Positions 1 through 11,900 of a stretch of 64,000 nt of DNA are shown in pieces; positions within the stretch are counted from its first letter, which is position 1; every line of letters begins with the position of its first letter. The translations under genes and the position numbers were made by a program. Under the pieces are notes generated by a model, which was not told the DNA's origin, did not search any database, and saw only the letters and a list, made by a program, of their open reading frames with translations. This stretch comes from Lates calcarifer (Eukaryota > Chordata > Actinopteri > Centropomidae): positions 26,865,778-26,929,777 of the forward strand of contig NC_066849.1 of the NCBI RefSeq assembly GCF_001640805.2. The letters run 5' to 3'.

Positions 1-1513
1 ACGGCGTTGCTGGTGTTGGAAAAACCTTCTCAGTGCAGAAGTTCACTCTGGACTGGGCAGAGGGCTTGGAAAACCAAGATGTCAGTCTGCTGGTTCTGCT
101 TTCGTTCAGGGAGCTGAACCTGGTCAGAGATGAGCAGTACAGTCTTCTCACGCTGCTCCATGTTTTCCATCCAACATTACAGAAGGTCACAGCAGAGAAG
201 CTGGCTGTCTGTAAAGTTCTGTTCATCTTTGACGGCCTGGATGAAAGCAGACTTTCACTGGATTTCAACAACAGGAAGGTTGTGTCTGACGTCACACAGA
301 AGTCATCAGTCAACGTGCTGCTGACAAACCTCATCCAGGGGAATCTGCTTCCCTCGGCTCTGGTCTGGATAACTTCCAGACCTGCAGCGGCCAATCAGAT
401 CCCTCCTTCATGTGTTGACAGGGTAACAGAAGTACGAGGCTTCACTGACCCACAGAAGGAGGAGTACTTCAGGAGGAGATCCAGTGATGAAGAGCTGTCC
501 AACAGAACCATCTCACACATCAAGACCTCCAGGAGCCTCCACATCATGTGTCAAATCCCAGTCTTCTGCTGGATCACTGCTACAGTTCTGGAGCACATGT
601 TGACTACAGAGCAGAGAGGAGAGCTGCCCAAGACCCTGACTGACCTGTACTCACACTTCCTGCTGGTTCAGACAAAGAGGAAGAAGAACAAGTACCATGA
701 GGGACATGAGACGATTCCACAGGAGCTGACGGAGGCTGACAGGGAAGTTCTTCTGAAGCTGGGGAGGCTGGCGTTTGAACATCTGGAGAAAGGAAACATC
801 ATGTTCTACCAAGAAGACCTGGAGCAGTGTGGTCTTGATGTGACAGAGGCCTTGGTGTACTCAGGAGTTTGTACAGAGATCTTCAAAAGAGAGAGTGTGA
901 TCTTCCAGAAAACAGTCTACTGCTTTGTTCATCTGAGCGTTCAGGAGTTTCTGGCTGCAGTCTACATGTTCCACTGTTTCACCAACAGGAACACACAGGT
1001 ACTGGAGGACTTCCTGGGAGAAGACTGGAACAACACAAACCATAACCTGTCTCTGGATGACTTCCTGAGGGGAGCCATAGAGAAATCCCTTCAAAGTAAA
1101 AATGGCCACCTGGACCTGTTTGTTCGCTTCCTTCATGGCCTCTCTCTGGAGTCCAACCAGAGACTCTTAGGAGGCCTGCTGGGTCAGACAGAAAACAGTC
1201 CAGAAATCATCCAGAGAGCCATCTACAACCTGAAGAAGATGAACATGTCCAACACCTCTCCTGACAGAAACATCAACATCTTCCACTGTCTGATGGAGAT
1301 GAACGACCACTCAGTCCATCAGGAGATCCAAGAGTTCCTGAAGTCAGAGAACAGATCAGGGGAGAAACTCTCTGAGATCCAGTGCTCAGCTCTGGCCTAC
1401 ATGCTGCAGATGTCAGAGGAGGTTCTGGATGAGTTGGACTTAAACAAGTACAACACATCAGAGGAGGGACGACGGAGACTGATCCCAGCTGTGAGGAACT
1501 GCAGAAAGGCTCG
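1..1513 (+). CDS. NLR copy A NACHT exon (partial)
   Basis: This is the 3' part of the large FISNA-NACHT exon. It ends at a CG|GTGAGT donor in phase 2, the same point as copy B (11399). It is nearly identical to copy B across most of its length. The exception is a patch at about 1010-1095, where A reads [20 protein letters not shown] and B is shorter and different. A second small difference is at about 705-720, where A has HETIP and B has a lysine/arginine-rich insertion. Confidence 0.9.
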
Positions 1514-3826
1514 GTGAGTCCAGACATGATCATTACAATTATCAGTCAGTAGATTAGTAGTTTAGTTGTTCAGATCTACACAGTATTAAATTATTGTCTA
1601 ATGTCTAACAGGATAAGATGATGAAGTGATGACATTTTCTATCCAAAAGCTCAAACAGCAGTCACTGTGGTAACAACAAACACTTATGGGCTAATGGTTA
1701 ATGCTAAAACATGATGGAACAAGTAGAGAAAAGTCATCAAATGAGTGAAGTGACTCAGTAATGTCATTTACCAACATCATCTATTTAAAGTTTGCTGACA
1801 TTAACATTAGCCTCCATCAACTACTGGTCACACCAGACCAAGAGTGAAGATGAGCTTTATTGCTTCTTCAACTTTTCATTTGAAACAGTGAAGTTGTTGA
1901 AGTTTAATGGTAATAGTTGAAAGTCTTTCCATATATGATGTTAAATGAGACAGAAACTCTCAGGTGTTTTCTCTCTTGTTGCTGTAGAGGAGAATTCAGT
2001 CTTCTTATACACACCAAAGGTCAATGTCCTGTTCTTCTGATGACATGATGTGAAAACCATGCAGCAAACAGAGATTCTATTGAATTGTTCTCTGAGCTGA
2101 ACTCATCAGAAATGTTCTGGAGTCAGTTTAAAAACAGTGGACAATCTACATGTTTTTCTAAACAAGATGGCTTCATTCTGACTCTGGGATCAAATCACAT
2201 GATGGAAACATAAAGGTGACGTCATTTTCCCTCCCTTCATCTGCAAAACAAAGATTCCCATTAAAAGTCTGCAGGTCTGAGAGAGAGTGATGAAAATTAT
2301 TGTTTCATGTCAAACACAATAAGATGAGATGAGCTGAACCACAGATGTGAAGAGCAGATGTTGATCATGTTGTGTTGTCATATACACTGAGTGTGTTTTC
2401 ATTTCAAACTGTCTGATTTTATTCTGATTTTATATTTTCTCTAATCACAGACTTGATTACTGTGGACTCTCAAAGATTCACTGTGAAGTCGTGGCCTCAG
2501 CTCTGAAGTCCAACCCCTCCCATCTGACAGAACTGGACCTGAGTGGAAACTGGGCCCTGAAGGATTCAGGAGTGAAGATACTGTCCTCTGGACTGGAGAG
2601 TCCAAACTGTAGACTGGAGACTCTGAGGTCAGTTCACTGACTGGAGCTGTTTTTTGTCTATATTCAGTTCAAATCTTTAAAGTTTGAGTTTTTCATTGGT
2701 TGGTACATTTTAGTGATTTCTGTGTGAGGATTTAAAAATGAGCTGCTGAAGAGAAAAGACTCTCTGTTGTAATTAGCAGAAAAAGAAGAAGCTGAGACCA
2801 GTCACAGTGTTTGTGATTTAGAGCAGTAGAGAAGGTACAAGTTTGTTGAAATAAGAAAGTTGATGAAAATCAGATCTGCTCATTTGAACTTGACAAAAGC
2901 TGCATCTGTCTTCATCAAACAAATACTGCACCAAGCTAAAGTCACAGAGGTGATGATGATGAATGACACCATCAAATCTGAGTTTCTGAGCTTCACCTGG
3001 AGACATCACCAGGTGCTGAGGTGTCCAGCAGCAGGAAGCTCTCAGAGGTAAAGTCCGTGGATAAAAAAAGGAAACAAGATGGGATTTGACTTGTTTGAGA
3101 GGGTGAAGAACTCAGGAAGTGCATGATGCAGGACAGCTGAAGGCAGGGAGGGACAGACACATGAGAGTAGACTCAGGAAAACAGTCCATAGTTCCTCAGG
3201 AGATCACTCCCACTGATCTCATTGATCCTCTAGTTAGAGACTTGACTGAGGTCAGCAGCATGTTATGAATCTGTGTTGACATGAACAGGTGTATGAATGT
3301 TGTGCTGACATTTGGATGATGTCTGTAGAAGGCTGACATTATGATGATCCACAATAACAGAAGGACAAAGTCACTCTACTCATTTTAGAGAAAAGATCAT
3401 TGATTAGGACAGATCTGATTATCAATGATTTGATCTACATCTTTTATTCTTTATTCAGGTTGAAGAACTGCAGTTTTTCAGAGATCAGCTGTTCTTCTCT
3501 GGTCTCAGCTCTGAAGTCCAACCCCTCCCATCTGAGAGATCTGGACCTGACTAACAACAACTACCTGCAGGATTCAGGAGTGAAGGATCTGTGTGGTTTT
3601 CTGCAGAGTCCAGACTGTAGACTGGAGACTCTGAGGTCAGTTCACTGTCTGTTACTGTTGGAGATCTTCTATCTTTAATCCACAACTGAACCTCATTTAT
3701 CTTCACACAGAACTTGAATCCATTGATTTAGAATGAATGACATGTTAAATAGTGGTTGTTCCATATTGTCAGTTGTTCTGATCTCACACTGAGAATTATT
3801 CCTTCAGGTTCAGGTGATTTGAAAGA

Positions 3827-3865
<39 letters not shown>

Positions 3866-5727
3866 CATACAAAGATCATTGATTAGGACAGATCTGATTA
3901 TCAATGATTTGATCTTAATTTTTTATTCTTTATTCAGGTTGAGGGACTGCAGTTTGTCAGAAATCAGCTGTTCTTCTCTGGTCTCAGCTCTGAAGTCCAA
4001 CCCCTCCCATCTGAGAGAACTGGACCTGAGCTACAACAAGCTGCAGGATTCAGGAGTGAAGGAGCTGTGTGGTTTTCTGCAGAGTCCAGACTGTAGACTG
4101 GAGACTCTGAGGTCAGACTCCATATTTTATTTCTGTGCTGAGATGAATCTGATGTGAAAGTTGTGTTGACTCTAACCTGCAGACATCAGGCTCATATTAT
4201 ACTGATCCACACTGAGGATCTTAATGGTAAAGTCAGTTTTCTTCTTCTGTGGTTTAGTCCAGTGACTGTTTCTCTTCAAATTTCACCTCATGAGTTTTTA
4301 AATAACAACAAAAACACATTGAATCTGTCCGACAATAACAAATCTATAATCAGTAGCTGATGGTTCCAACACTTTTATAAGGCTCTGTAATGTTTGTACT
4401 GACTGAAATATTCAGAATAACAAGTTCTGTTTCTGTTTGTTTCAACACTGTAAAGAAGTTTTAGCAGGTTAAATATCTGAACTCAGTTCGGCAGGTTTTT
4501 TTGTCTCTGTCGTTCCATAAACCAGTTAATTTGATATATATTTCTATAAATGTGTTGACATTTCTCCAAAGTTCAGTCTGACATGTTTGTTCTCTTTGAA
4601 AACTTGAGGATCTTTAGTTGAATCTCAGATAAATGTGTCTGCACAGCCTGAGTTTGTATAGATGGAGCCTGTGGTGGAGCTGCAGAGTTTAAAAGCTGAA
4701 GTCACTACGTCTTTATTGAAGCAGCAGCATGTTGTCATTAATATTAATGAGAGCTGTTTTTCTCTTTGTGTCTCTGACTGTTTTTAACCTGCATCCTGTT
4801 GGTTCAGGTGTTTGGAGTTTCCAGTTTCTAAACTTGTTCATTCTAAACCTTCTTCAGCTCTGAACAGATGATGAAACACTGAATGGTTTCAAGCAGGAAC
4901 TTTGTCTCCTAAACTCACATCTTTTATTCTTTATTCAGGATGATGAACTGCAGGTTGTCAGAGATCAGCTGTTCTTCTCTGGTCTCAGCTCTGAAGTCCA
5001 ACCCCTCCCATCTGAGAGATCTGGACCTGAGTGGAAACAACGACCTGCAGGATTCAGGAGTGAAGGATCTGTGTGGTTTTCTGCAGAGTCCAGACTGTAG
5101 ACTGGAGACTCTGGGGTCGGTTCACTGTCTGTTACTGTTGGAGATCTTCTATCTTTAATCCACAACTGAACCTCATTTATCTTCACACAGAACTTGAATC
5201 CATTGATTTAGAATGAATGACATGTTAAATAGTGGTTGTTCCATATTGTCAGTTGTTCTGTTCTCACACTGAGAATTATTCCTTCAGGTTCAGTTCATTT
5301 CAGTCAGTTGTCATGAATAATGTCTGTTCACTTCAATCAAACCTTCACAACTCACACACTGGTATTTCTCCCAGTCAGAGGACTAATGTTTTCTAAATAC
5401 ACTGTAGAAAATGTCCAGTGGTCGATGGTCAAAGACAATTTTTATCACAACAACAGACAGAAGATCCTCACAGCTGATATTTGGACATTAGATTTTTCAG
5501 TTGATTTCAGTGACCTGTCAGGATGAATGTCTGTTTGATCAAATTGTGTGTGTGTGTTTTGATCTTTAACACAAGTGTGAAAATTGTTGTATTTTTTCAT
5601 CCAGTTGAATTTACTTGTTAAATGTGTGAAGGAGGAAAAGTTTAAAGGAGCTCACTGTTGGTTTGACATGTTTCACTCCATTAACTGACAATCTGGTTTT
5701 GTAAAGTTCCTCAGGTGATTTGAAAGA

Positions 5728-5776
<49 letters not shown>

Positions 5777-6347
5777 GTTATTGTTATTGTTATTGTTATT
5801 GTTATTATTATTATACAAAGATCATTGATGAGGACAGATCTTATTATCAATGATTTGATCTACATCTTTTATTCTTTATTCAGGTTGAGTTACTGCAGGT
5901 TGTCAGAGATCAGCTGTTCTTCTCTGGTCTCAGCTCTGAAGTCCAACCCCTCCCATCTGAGAGATCTGGACCTGAGCTGGAACAACCTGCAGGATTCAGG
6001 AGTGAAGGAGCTGTGTGATCTTGTGCAGAGTCCAGACTGTAGACTGGAGACTCTGAGGTCAGTAGTTGGAGTCAGTCCATGCTGCTTCCATCAGTATTGT
6101 CCTAAACACAGTTAGTATCAGAGCAAAGATCCAGTGTTTCCTGTAAAGCTGGGACCTTGTCAGTGGCTGCTTTCCTCAGTGAAGCTGTGAGAGGAGAATG
6201 GTGACAGGCTTCAGTATTGGACAGAAAGACAGAGAGACAGAGAACAGTCAGCCAATCAGATCAGCCAGAAGCTGATGAAGAGTCTCTGTAAACACTGATT
6301 GACCTCCTCTCTGCTCTGTCTCTCTCTCTCTCTGCAGCTGGAAGTGA
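1..6347 (+). CDS. NLR copy A: FISNA-NACHT-LRR receptor (NLRC3/NLRP12-like), 5' truncated by window edge
   Basis: Cytosolic NLR-family innate immune receptor of the teleost-expanded NLR-C type. The window opens inside the large NACHT exon, at the Walker A motif GVAGVGKT. Exons seen: 1-1513, 2451-2627, 3459-3635, 3938-4111, 4939-5115, 5884-6057 and 6338-6347. From the first full codon (position 3) they join to 799 codons plus stop with no frame break. Walker B is [12 protein letters not shown] and a sensor-like arginine lies in VWITSRP. The winged-helix/NACHT-associated end contains [16 protein letters not shown]. All LRR exons start and end in phase 2. The terminal exon gives Ser-Trp-Lys-stop. 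The start codon, any RING exon and the FISNA segment lie outside the window. The product name is by family resemblance; the ligand is unknown. Confidence 0.88.
2451..2627 (+). CDS. NLR copy A LRR exon 1
   Basis: A 177-bp phase 2-2 exon preceded by CTAATCACAG and followed by GTCAGT. It encodes RLDYCGLS...LTELDLSGN, ribonuclease-inhibitor-type leucine-rich repeats, about two repeat units. It is the more diverged first LRR exon; its orthologue in copy B is 14801-14974. Confidence 0.85.
3459..3635 (+). CDS. NLR copy A LRR exon 2
   Basis: A 177-bp phase 2-2 exon after TTTATTCAG. It encodes [14 protein letters not shown]...[14 protein letters not shown]...CRLETLR. It differs from its sister LRR exons mainly around the LDLxxNxxLQDSG positions. 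Confidence 0.87.
3828..3866. repeat. (ATT)n microsatellite
   Basis: An uninterrupted ATT trinucleotide tract in the intron before LRR exon 3. The same flank, TCAGGTGATTTGAAAGATATT, precedes the longer tract at 5728, so tract and flank were duplicated together. Confidence 0.95.
3938..4111 (+). CDS. NLR copy A LRR exon 3
   Basis: A 174-bp phase 2-2 exon after TTATTCAG. It encodes [14 protein letters not shown]...[19 protein letters not shown]. The downstream intron (GTCAGACTCCATATTTTATT) is shared with copy B after 16405. Confidence 0.88.
4939..5115 (+). CDS. NLR copy A LRR exon 4
   Basis: A 177-bp phase 2-2 exon encoding [14 protein letters not shown]...[13 protein letters not shown]. The 3' junction is CTGGG|GTCGGT, giving a final glycine where sister exons have arginine. 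Confidence 0.86.
5728..5815. repeat. (ATT)n(GTT/ATT)n microsatellite
   Basis: About 88 bp of ATT repeats passing into a GTTATT tract, in the intron just before LRR exon 5 of copy A. Copy B lacks it at the equivalent place (about 17900). Confidence 0.95.
5884..6057 (+). CDS. NLR copy A LRR exon 5
   Basis: A 174-bp phase 2-2 exon encoding [14 protein letters not shown]...[26 protein letters not shown]. It is the last LRR exon before the terminal exon and matches 17949-18122 of copy B in position. Confidence 0.87.
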
Positions 6348-6987
6348 GGATGAGCTGTGTCCTGATGATCCAGATGTTGAAGCAGCAGCAGCAGCAGCTT
6401 GTGTGTAGAGAGGCTCTGACTGGACCATGTTACTGGGAGGTAGAGTGGAGAGGAGAGCTTCATCCAGCAGTGACTGACAGAGGAATCAGAAGAAGTGGAG
6501 ATGACTCTCAGTGCTGCAGTCTGAACTGATCTGAGAACAGCTCCACTGTCAGACACAGAGTCCAGTCCACCATCATCCCTGTGTGTTCCTCTGGATCTGA
6601 CAGAGCATCATCAGTGTGTCTGGACTTCAACTTGATAACGTTGAGCTGAAGTTAATCTGAGGCTTCAGCAGTGTTACACAAATCAAGTCATTCTCTTCCA
6701 CAGTTTTTCTCTTTGACTCGTCTTTAGTTCTGGTGTTTTTACAGCAGAATAATGATTCATTTACATTTACTCACACTGTTCCTATGAAAAAAAGAAAAGA
6801 TTGTTCCTCTGTTTTTTAGTATTTCTCCATTCATCCATCATCACACTCAGAGGACACTGCAGAGAGGTTTTAGTGAGGAAATGACAGTGACACAGTCATT
6901 GAAATGGTCTGCAGCTCTGTACTTCTGTCATCAACACTCTGCTTCTTTGTTCACTGACGTTGGATGTGACATGATGTTAAAAATAAA
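6338..6987 (+). pseudogene. NLR copy A terminal exon: stop codon, then decayed PRY/SPRY (B30.2) and 3' UTR
   Basis: The exon follows the acceptor CTCTCTGCAG. Joined in phase 2 it reads Ser-Trp-Lys-TGA (stop 6345-6347). Downstream, out of frame and broken, is a recognisable SPRY stretch: LVCREALTGPCYWEVEWRGE, then DRGIRRSGDDSQC. In intact fish NLR-B30.2 proteins this exon encodes the C-terminal domain. The AATAAA at 6982-6987 fits the 3' end of the mRNA. Copy B has the same lesion, so the decay predates the duplication or was spread by gene conversion. Confidence 0.7.
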
Positions 6988-7640
6988 GTGTAGATTTCAT
7001 ATCTGAGCCTGACAGATTTGATTTGATCTCACAGTCAGAAACACTTTGTTTGAAACTTCAGCTGCTGAAAACGTTTCCAGGTTGTAGTTGAGATATTTCC
7101 TACAGTCACCTGAAGGCAGCACAGTGTTTGTTCTTCCTGGACTGGGTGTGAGTTTGAACACAACACAGTGGGTGAGTGTCAGTATGAAGCAAAGTTCAGG
7201 TGTGATGAGTCCTTCTGCTGGTTCCTGCTGTTTGGTGACACCTGGTGGTGATGGAGAGAACTGCAGCCTGAAAACGTTGAATTCTCCTACACACCTGTCC
7301 ACAAAGTGTAACATGAGCTAATACTCAGGAGAACAGATGATGTTGTTCCACGTTTTGAGTTTTAATCTTTCTGTGATTCTGTTGCAGATGGTTCACCTGC
7401 TGAAATCAACTTTATTTCTATCAGTTATTATAGAATAAGTCTGTAAAAAACAGGAAGTTAAATGTCATTTAGTTCAAAGAACATTGGTTCTAATTTCAAC
7501 AAACAAATAATGAAATGACAACTAACTGAAACAACCTGTACAACAACACACACACAGACTTATGTGATTTTCTGTAAATGGAGAGGGGCGGGGCTCCACT
7601 GATCAGGTGATCCAGGTACCTGAGAAGAGGGAGGGAACAC
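6988..7640. other. Intergenic spacer between NLR copies
   Basis: No gene was seen. Positions about 7005-7123 closely match 19650-19770 downstream of copy B, so the tandem duplication unit extends past the polyadenylation signal into this flank. Confidence 0.7.
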
Positions 7641-8372
7641 TGAAGCTGTTGAGTCAGTCAGTTCAGACTCCATTCTACCTGGACAGCAGGAGAAAACTGA
7701 AGGCTGAGGCAGGGTGAGTGTAACTCATTAATTTATTTAAATGAAAACCGGACCAGTTTATTCAGGTTCATTATAACAGAGAAGGAATAGTAAGACATTA
7801 AGTTCAACATCAAAATCAGAAGGAAAAAGCATCATATGGAGAAAGGCTAATCAACAGGAGCAGTGGGATAGTGAAAGAAAAGGAAGACGTCTAACCTCTA
7901 TCCAGAGCACCGTAGAGGTGGTAAGGAGCAGGGAAACAAAAGCAGAAAGTGATGTTAAGCAGATTGAGAATCTGGCAAAGCAATCTGAACATAACAGGTT
8001 TTAGTGACCAGCACAGGAGAAGGAAACTATAGAGCGAGGTTTACTGGGAAATAACTTCATCAGAAAGCTCTTCAGTTTCATTATCGAGCTGGAAGTGATC
8101 GTAGAAAGCTGGGAGCGACTTTTTAAAACATTTATTTCCGTTACTGCGCAGATTTTAATGCAGAGTTCGAGGATCGTCGAAGTTTAAGGAAGTGAAGCGT
8201 AGAGACGAACCTCTACATTGTAAAACCAGGAGAAAGGTTGGTTTATCCACACAGCCGAGTAATAAGAGAAGAGGACGAATAAAACAGGGAGAAACACTGA
8301 AAGTGAAAGTATGAAGTCAGTCCAGACGCCATTTTAAACTCCACAGCAGAAAGAAACAGGACGTGTGCAGGG
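7641..8372 (+). promoter_or_regulatory. NLR copy B 5' region with two candidate 5' UTR exons
   Basis: Two similar segments each end in an AGG|GTGAGTG donor-like site, one at about 7713 and one at about 8371. Each is preceded by a CAGTC...CAGACxCCATT block and a CAGCAGRAR stretch. They look like duplicated non-coding first exons, which could give alternative promoters. No TATA box was convincingly assigned. The DNA between them shows no coding sequence. Confidence 0.45.
8297..8310 (+). promoter_or_regulatory. ISRE/IRF-like element
   Basis: CTGAAAGTGAAAGT contains the IRF core GAAANNGAAA. It lies about 60 bp upstream of the second candidate 5' UTR donor of NLR copy B, a plausible interferon-response position. 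This is motif evidence only. Confidence 0.4.
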
Positions 8373-8761
8373 TGAGTGATAATATCAGGTCTATAAATAA
8401 TGATTGTTCACATTATTGATTCATCTGCTGAATGTTTGTGTTTAGACCGTCGTACTGTATTATAGATAAACCCCCAGTATAAAGTCACAGAGTCTCAGAG
8501 TCACATCTTCACATGTTGTTCCCTTTTTTATTTTCCTGGTTTCTTCGCTCTCACAGATAAATATGGAACATGTGATGTTTATGTGAAGTCTGAGCAGTTG
8601 TTGGGTTTAAACCACAGTCACAGTTTGTCTTTATGATGGATAGAAAATACTCATGGTTTTAATTCTACTAATGTCAAATAACTAAGATGGAGAAGTGACT
8701 GGGTTTATTAAACTGTGTGTGTGTCTCCAGTGTTACAGGTTTACCTCTCAGACCAGAGAAG

Positions 8762-8913
8762 ATGAAGGATTTGGAGGAAGAGGAGGACAGAGCAGAGTCT
8801 CCAGGATCCAGCTGTCTGTCTATGAAGAGTGACTGGTCCAAAGATTTTCCTCCAGACTTCAGTAATGAACCTGGACCCTCAGACACAAACAGTCATCAGA
8901 CACAGTTTCCACT
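8762..8913 (+). CDS. NLR copy B first coding exon
   Basis: The exon is preceded by TGTGTCTCCAG (acceptor about 8730). The ATG at 8762 is the first in frame after it. It encodes about 50 acidic and serine/proline-rich residues, with [19 protein letters not shown] matching the usual fish NLR-C N-terminal motif, and ends CT|GTAAGC in phase 2. Confidence 0.8.
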
Positions 8914-11900
8914 GTAAGCTGACCTGAAGATGATTTGGTTTTCTGATGTTATAACCTGATGTGTGTTGAGATGTGTAAACATATGACAAGAGAATGTACA
9001 TTTATACACACAGCCTGCTGATTTATCACTGCAAATAATGTTGCGATTATAAAGCTGTGTTCATCTTTTGAGCTGGAGGTTTGTCTTCCACTGATGTAAC
9101 ATCTCATAATGAATGTGTTGATGTCTTCACAGAGAGAAGAAGAGGAGTGGTGTCTCTGTGGAGGAGCAGCTGTCCTGCTGTGATCTGTGTCAGGACGTCC
9201 TGAAGTATCCAGTCTCTACCAGCTGTGGACACTGGTTCTGCAGACAGTGCATCACCTCATACTGGGACCAGTCTGGTCCATCAGGAGACTCCTCCTGTCC
9301 CCAGTGTGGAAAAAGATCCAGAACAAGACCTGTACTGCAGACAGCCAGTCAGACCAGCACTATACAAAGTAAGACTGAACATGTGTCTGCTGATGTCATC
9401 ATTTGTGAAAACAGGACTTGTTGTTTTCTACAGAGTCATTTGTTCTATCACACAGCTCTGACATTTAAGATCATTCTAAAGAGCACAACATGAAAAAGCT
9501 TTTCTCTGCTTGTTTTTCTGGAGCTGATGAAAAGAATCAGATTGTCTTTCTTTAGTCTGACAGTGTTTGTTGTCTTTCAGCAGATAGTGGTCTGCAGGAG
9601 GTTTTAGATGAACATAAGATCAGTCTGAGGAGGAGATGTGAACGTGTGACTGAAGGAACTGATGGAACAGGAAGTAGAACCCTCCTCAACAGGATCTACA
9701 CTGAGCTCTACATCACAGAGGGACAGAGTGAAGAGGTTAATACCCAACATGAGGTGATGCAGCTGGAGACAGCTTCCAAGAAGAAGACCCTCCATGACAC
9801 TCCAATCAGGTGCCAGGACATCTTTAAAGCCTTACCTGACCAACAGAGACACATCAGAGTGGTTCTGACCAACGGCGTCGCTGGAGCTGGAAAAACCTTC
9901 TCAGTGCAGAAGTTGACTCTGGACTGGGCAGAGGGCTTGGAAAACCAAGATGTCAGTCTGCTGGTTCTGCTTTCGTTCAGGGAGCTGAACCTGATCAGAG
10001 ATAAGAAGCACAGTCTTCTCACACTGCTCCATGTTTTCCATCCAACATTACAGAAGGTCACAGCAGAGAAGCTGGCTGTCTGTAAAGTTCTGTTCATCTT
10101 TGACGGCCTGGATGAAAGCAGACTTTCACTGGATTTCAACAACAGGAAGGTTGTGTCTGACGTCACACAGAAGTCATCAGTCAACGTGCTGCTGACAAAC
10201 CTCATCCAGGGGAATCTGCTTCCCTCGGCTCTGGTCTGGATAACTTCCAGACCTGCAGCGGCCAATCAGATCCCTCCTTCATGTGTTGACAGGGTAACAG
10301 AAGTACGAGGCTTCACTGACCCACAGAAGGAGGAGTACTTCAGGAGGAGATCCAGTGATGAAGAGCTGTCCAACAGAACCATCTCACACATCAAGACCTC
10401 CAGGAGCCTCCACATCATGTGTCAAATCCCAGTCTTCTGCTGGATCACTGCTACAGTTCTGGAGCACATGTTGACTACAGAGCAGAGAGGAGAGCTGCCC
10501 AAGACCATGACTGACCTGTACTCACACTTCCTGCTGGTTCAGACAAAGAGGAAGAAGAACAAGTACCATGAGGGAAATAAAGAAAAGAAAAAGAGGAAGA
10601 GGAAGAGGAAGAGTCCACAGGAGCTGACGGAGGCTGACAGGGAAGTTCTTCTGAAGCTGGGGAGGCTGGCGTTTGAACAACTGGAGAAAGGAAACATCAT
10701 GTTCTACCAAGAAGACCTGGAGCAGTGTGGTCTTGATGTGACAGAGGCCTTGGTGTACTCAGGAGTTTGTACAGAGATCTTCAAAAGAGAGAGTGTGATC
10801 TTCCAGAAAACAGTCTACTGCTTTGTTCATCTGAGCGTTCAGGAGTTTCTGGCTGCAGTCTACATGTTCCACTGTTTCACCAACAGGAAGACACAGGTAC
10901 TGGAGGACTTCATGGGAAAACAACATGTTGATTCAACCCTGGATGTCTTTCTGAGAGGAGCAGTAAAAACATCCCTGAGGAGTAAAAATGGCCACCTGGA
11001 CCTGTTTGTTCGCTTCCTTCATGGCCTCTCTCTGGAGTCCAACCAGAGACTCTTAGGAGGCCTGCTGGGTCAGACAGAGAACAGTCCAGAAATCATCCAG
11101 AGAGCCATCAACAACCTGAAGGGGATGAATATTAACAACACCTCTCCTGATAGAAGCATCAACATCTTCCACTGTCTGATGGAGATGAACGACCACTCAG
11201 TCCATCAGGAGATCCAAGAGTTCCTGAAGTCAGAGAACAGATCAGAGAAGAAACTCTCTGTGATCCAGTGCTCAGCTCTGGCCTACATGCTGCAGATGTC
11301 AGAGGAGGTTCTGGATGAGTTGGACCTGAACAAGTACAAGACATCAGAGGAGGGACGACGGAGACTGATCCCAGCTGTGAGGAACTGCAGAAAGGCTCGG
11401 TGAGTCCAGACATGATCATTACAATTATCACTCGGTAGATTAGTAGTTTACTTCAGATCTACACAGTATTAAATTAATTATTCATCATTATTCTTAATTC
11501 TGTTTCACCACTCCTGGTGGCCAGAGGCAGTGCTTTAAGCACCGGATCTTACCTCTTATACATGTATTTTAAACCAACAATATCACTTGTGACCATAGAT
11601 GACCTGAGGAAAGCTATATCACCTGTTGTCATCAGAGAATCTGTCCCCTTTCATCCTCTTACTTTGCAGAATGACTACTGTCGTAGCTTTTGCTTTGGCT
11701 GATTTTTTTTTAAGTTGTTGAGTTTGTTGCTGGTAACCTCGTAACCACACTGGAGTTGTCGAACACTAGCCCCTCCAAGAGGCTGCAACTTCCTCTTCAA
11801 GGTTGGAACTTGATGAGTCTGCCACCACTGCTCTTAGCCTGAGAAGTTCAACGTCAGTCTGTGATTCAGTGGCACACCAGCTGTGTTTGCTATAATTGAT

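Noticed and set aside
9708..10265. 185-codon minus-strand ORF in the NACHT exon
   Set aside because: Antisense shadow of a strongly coding exon; the translation resembles nothing known.
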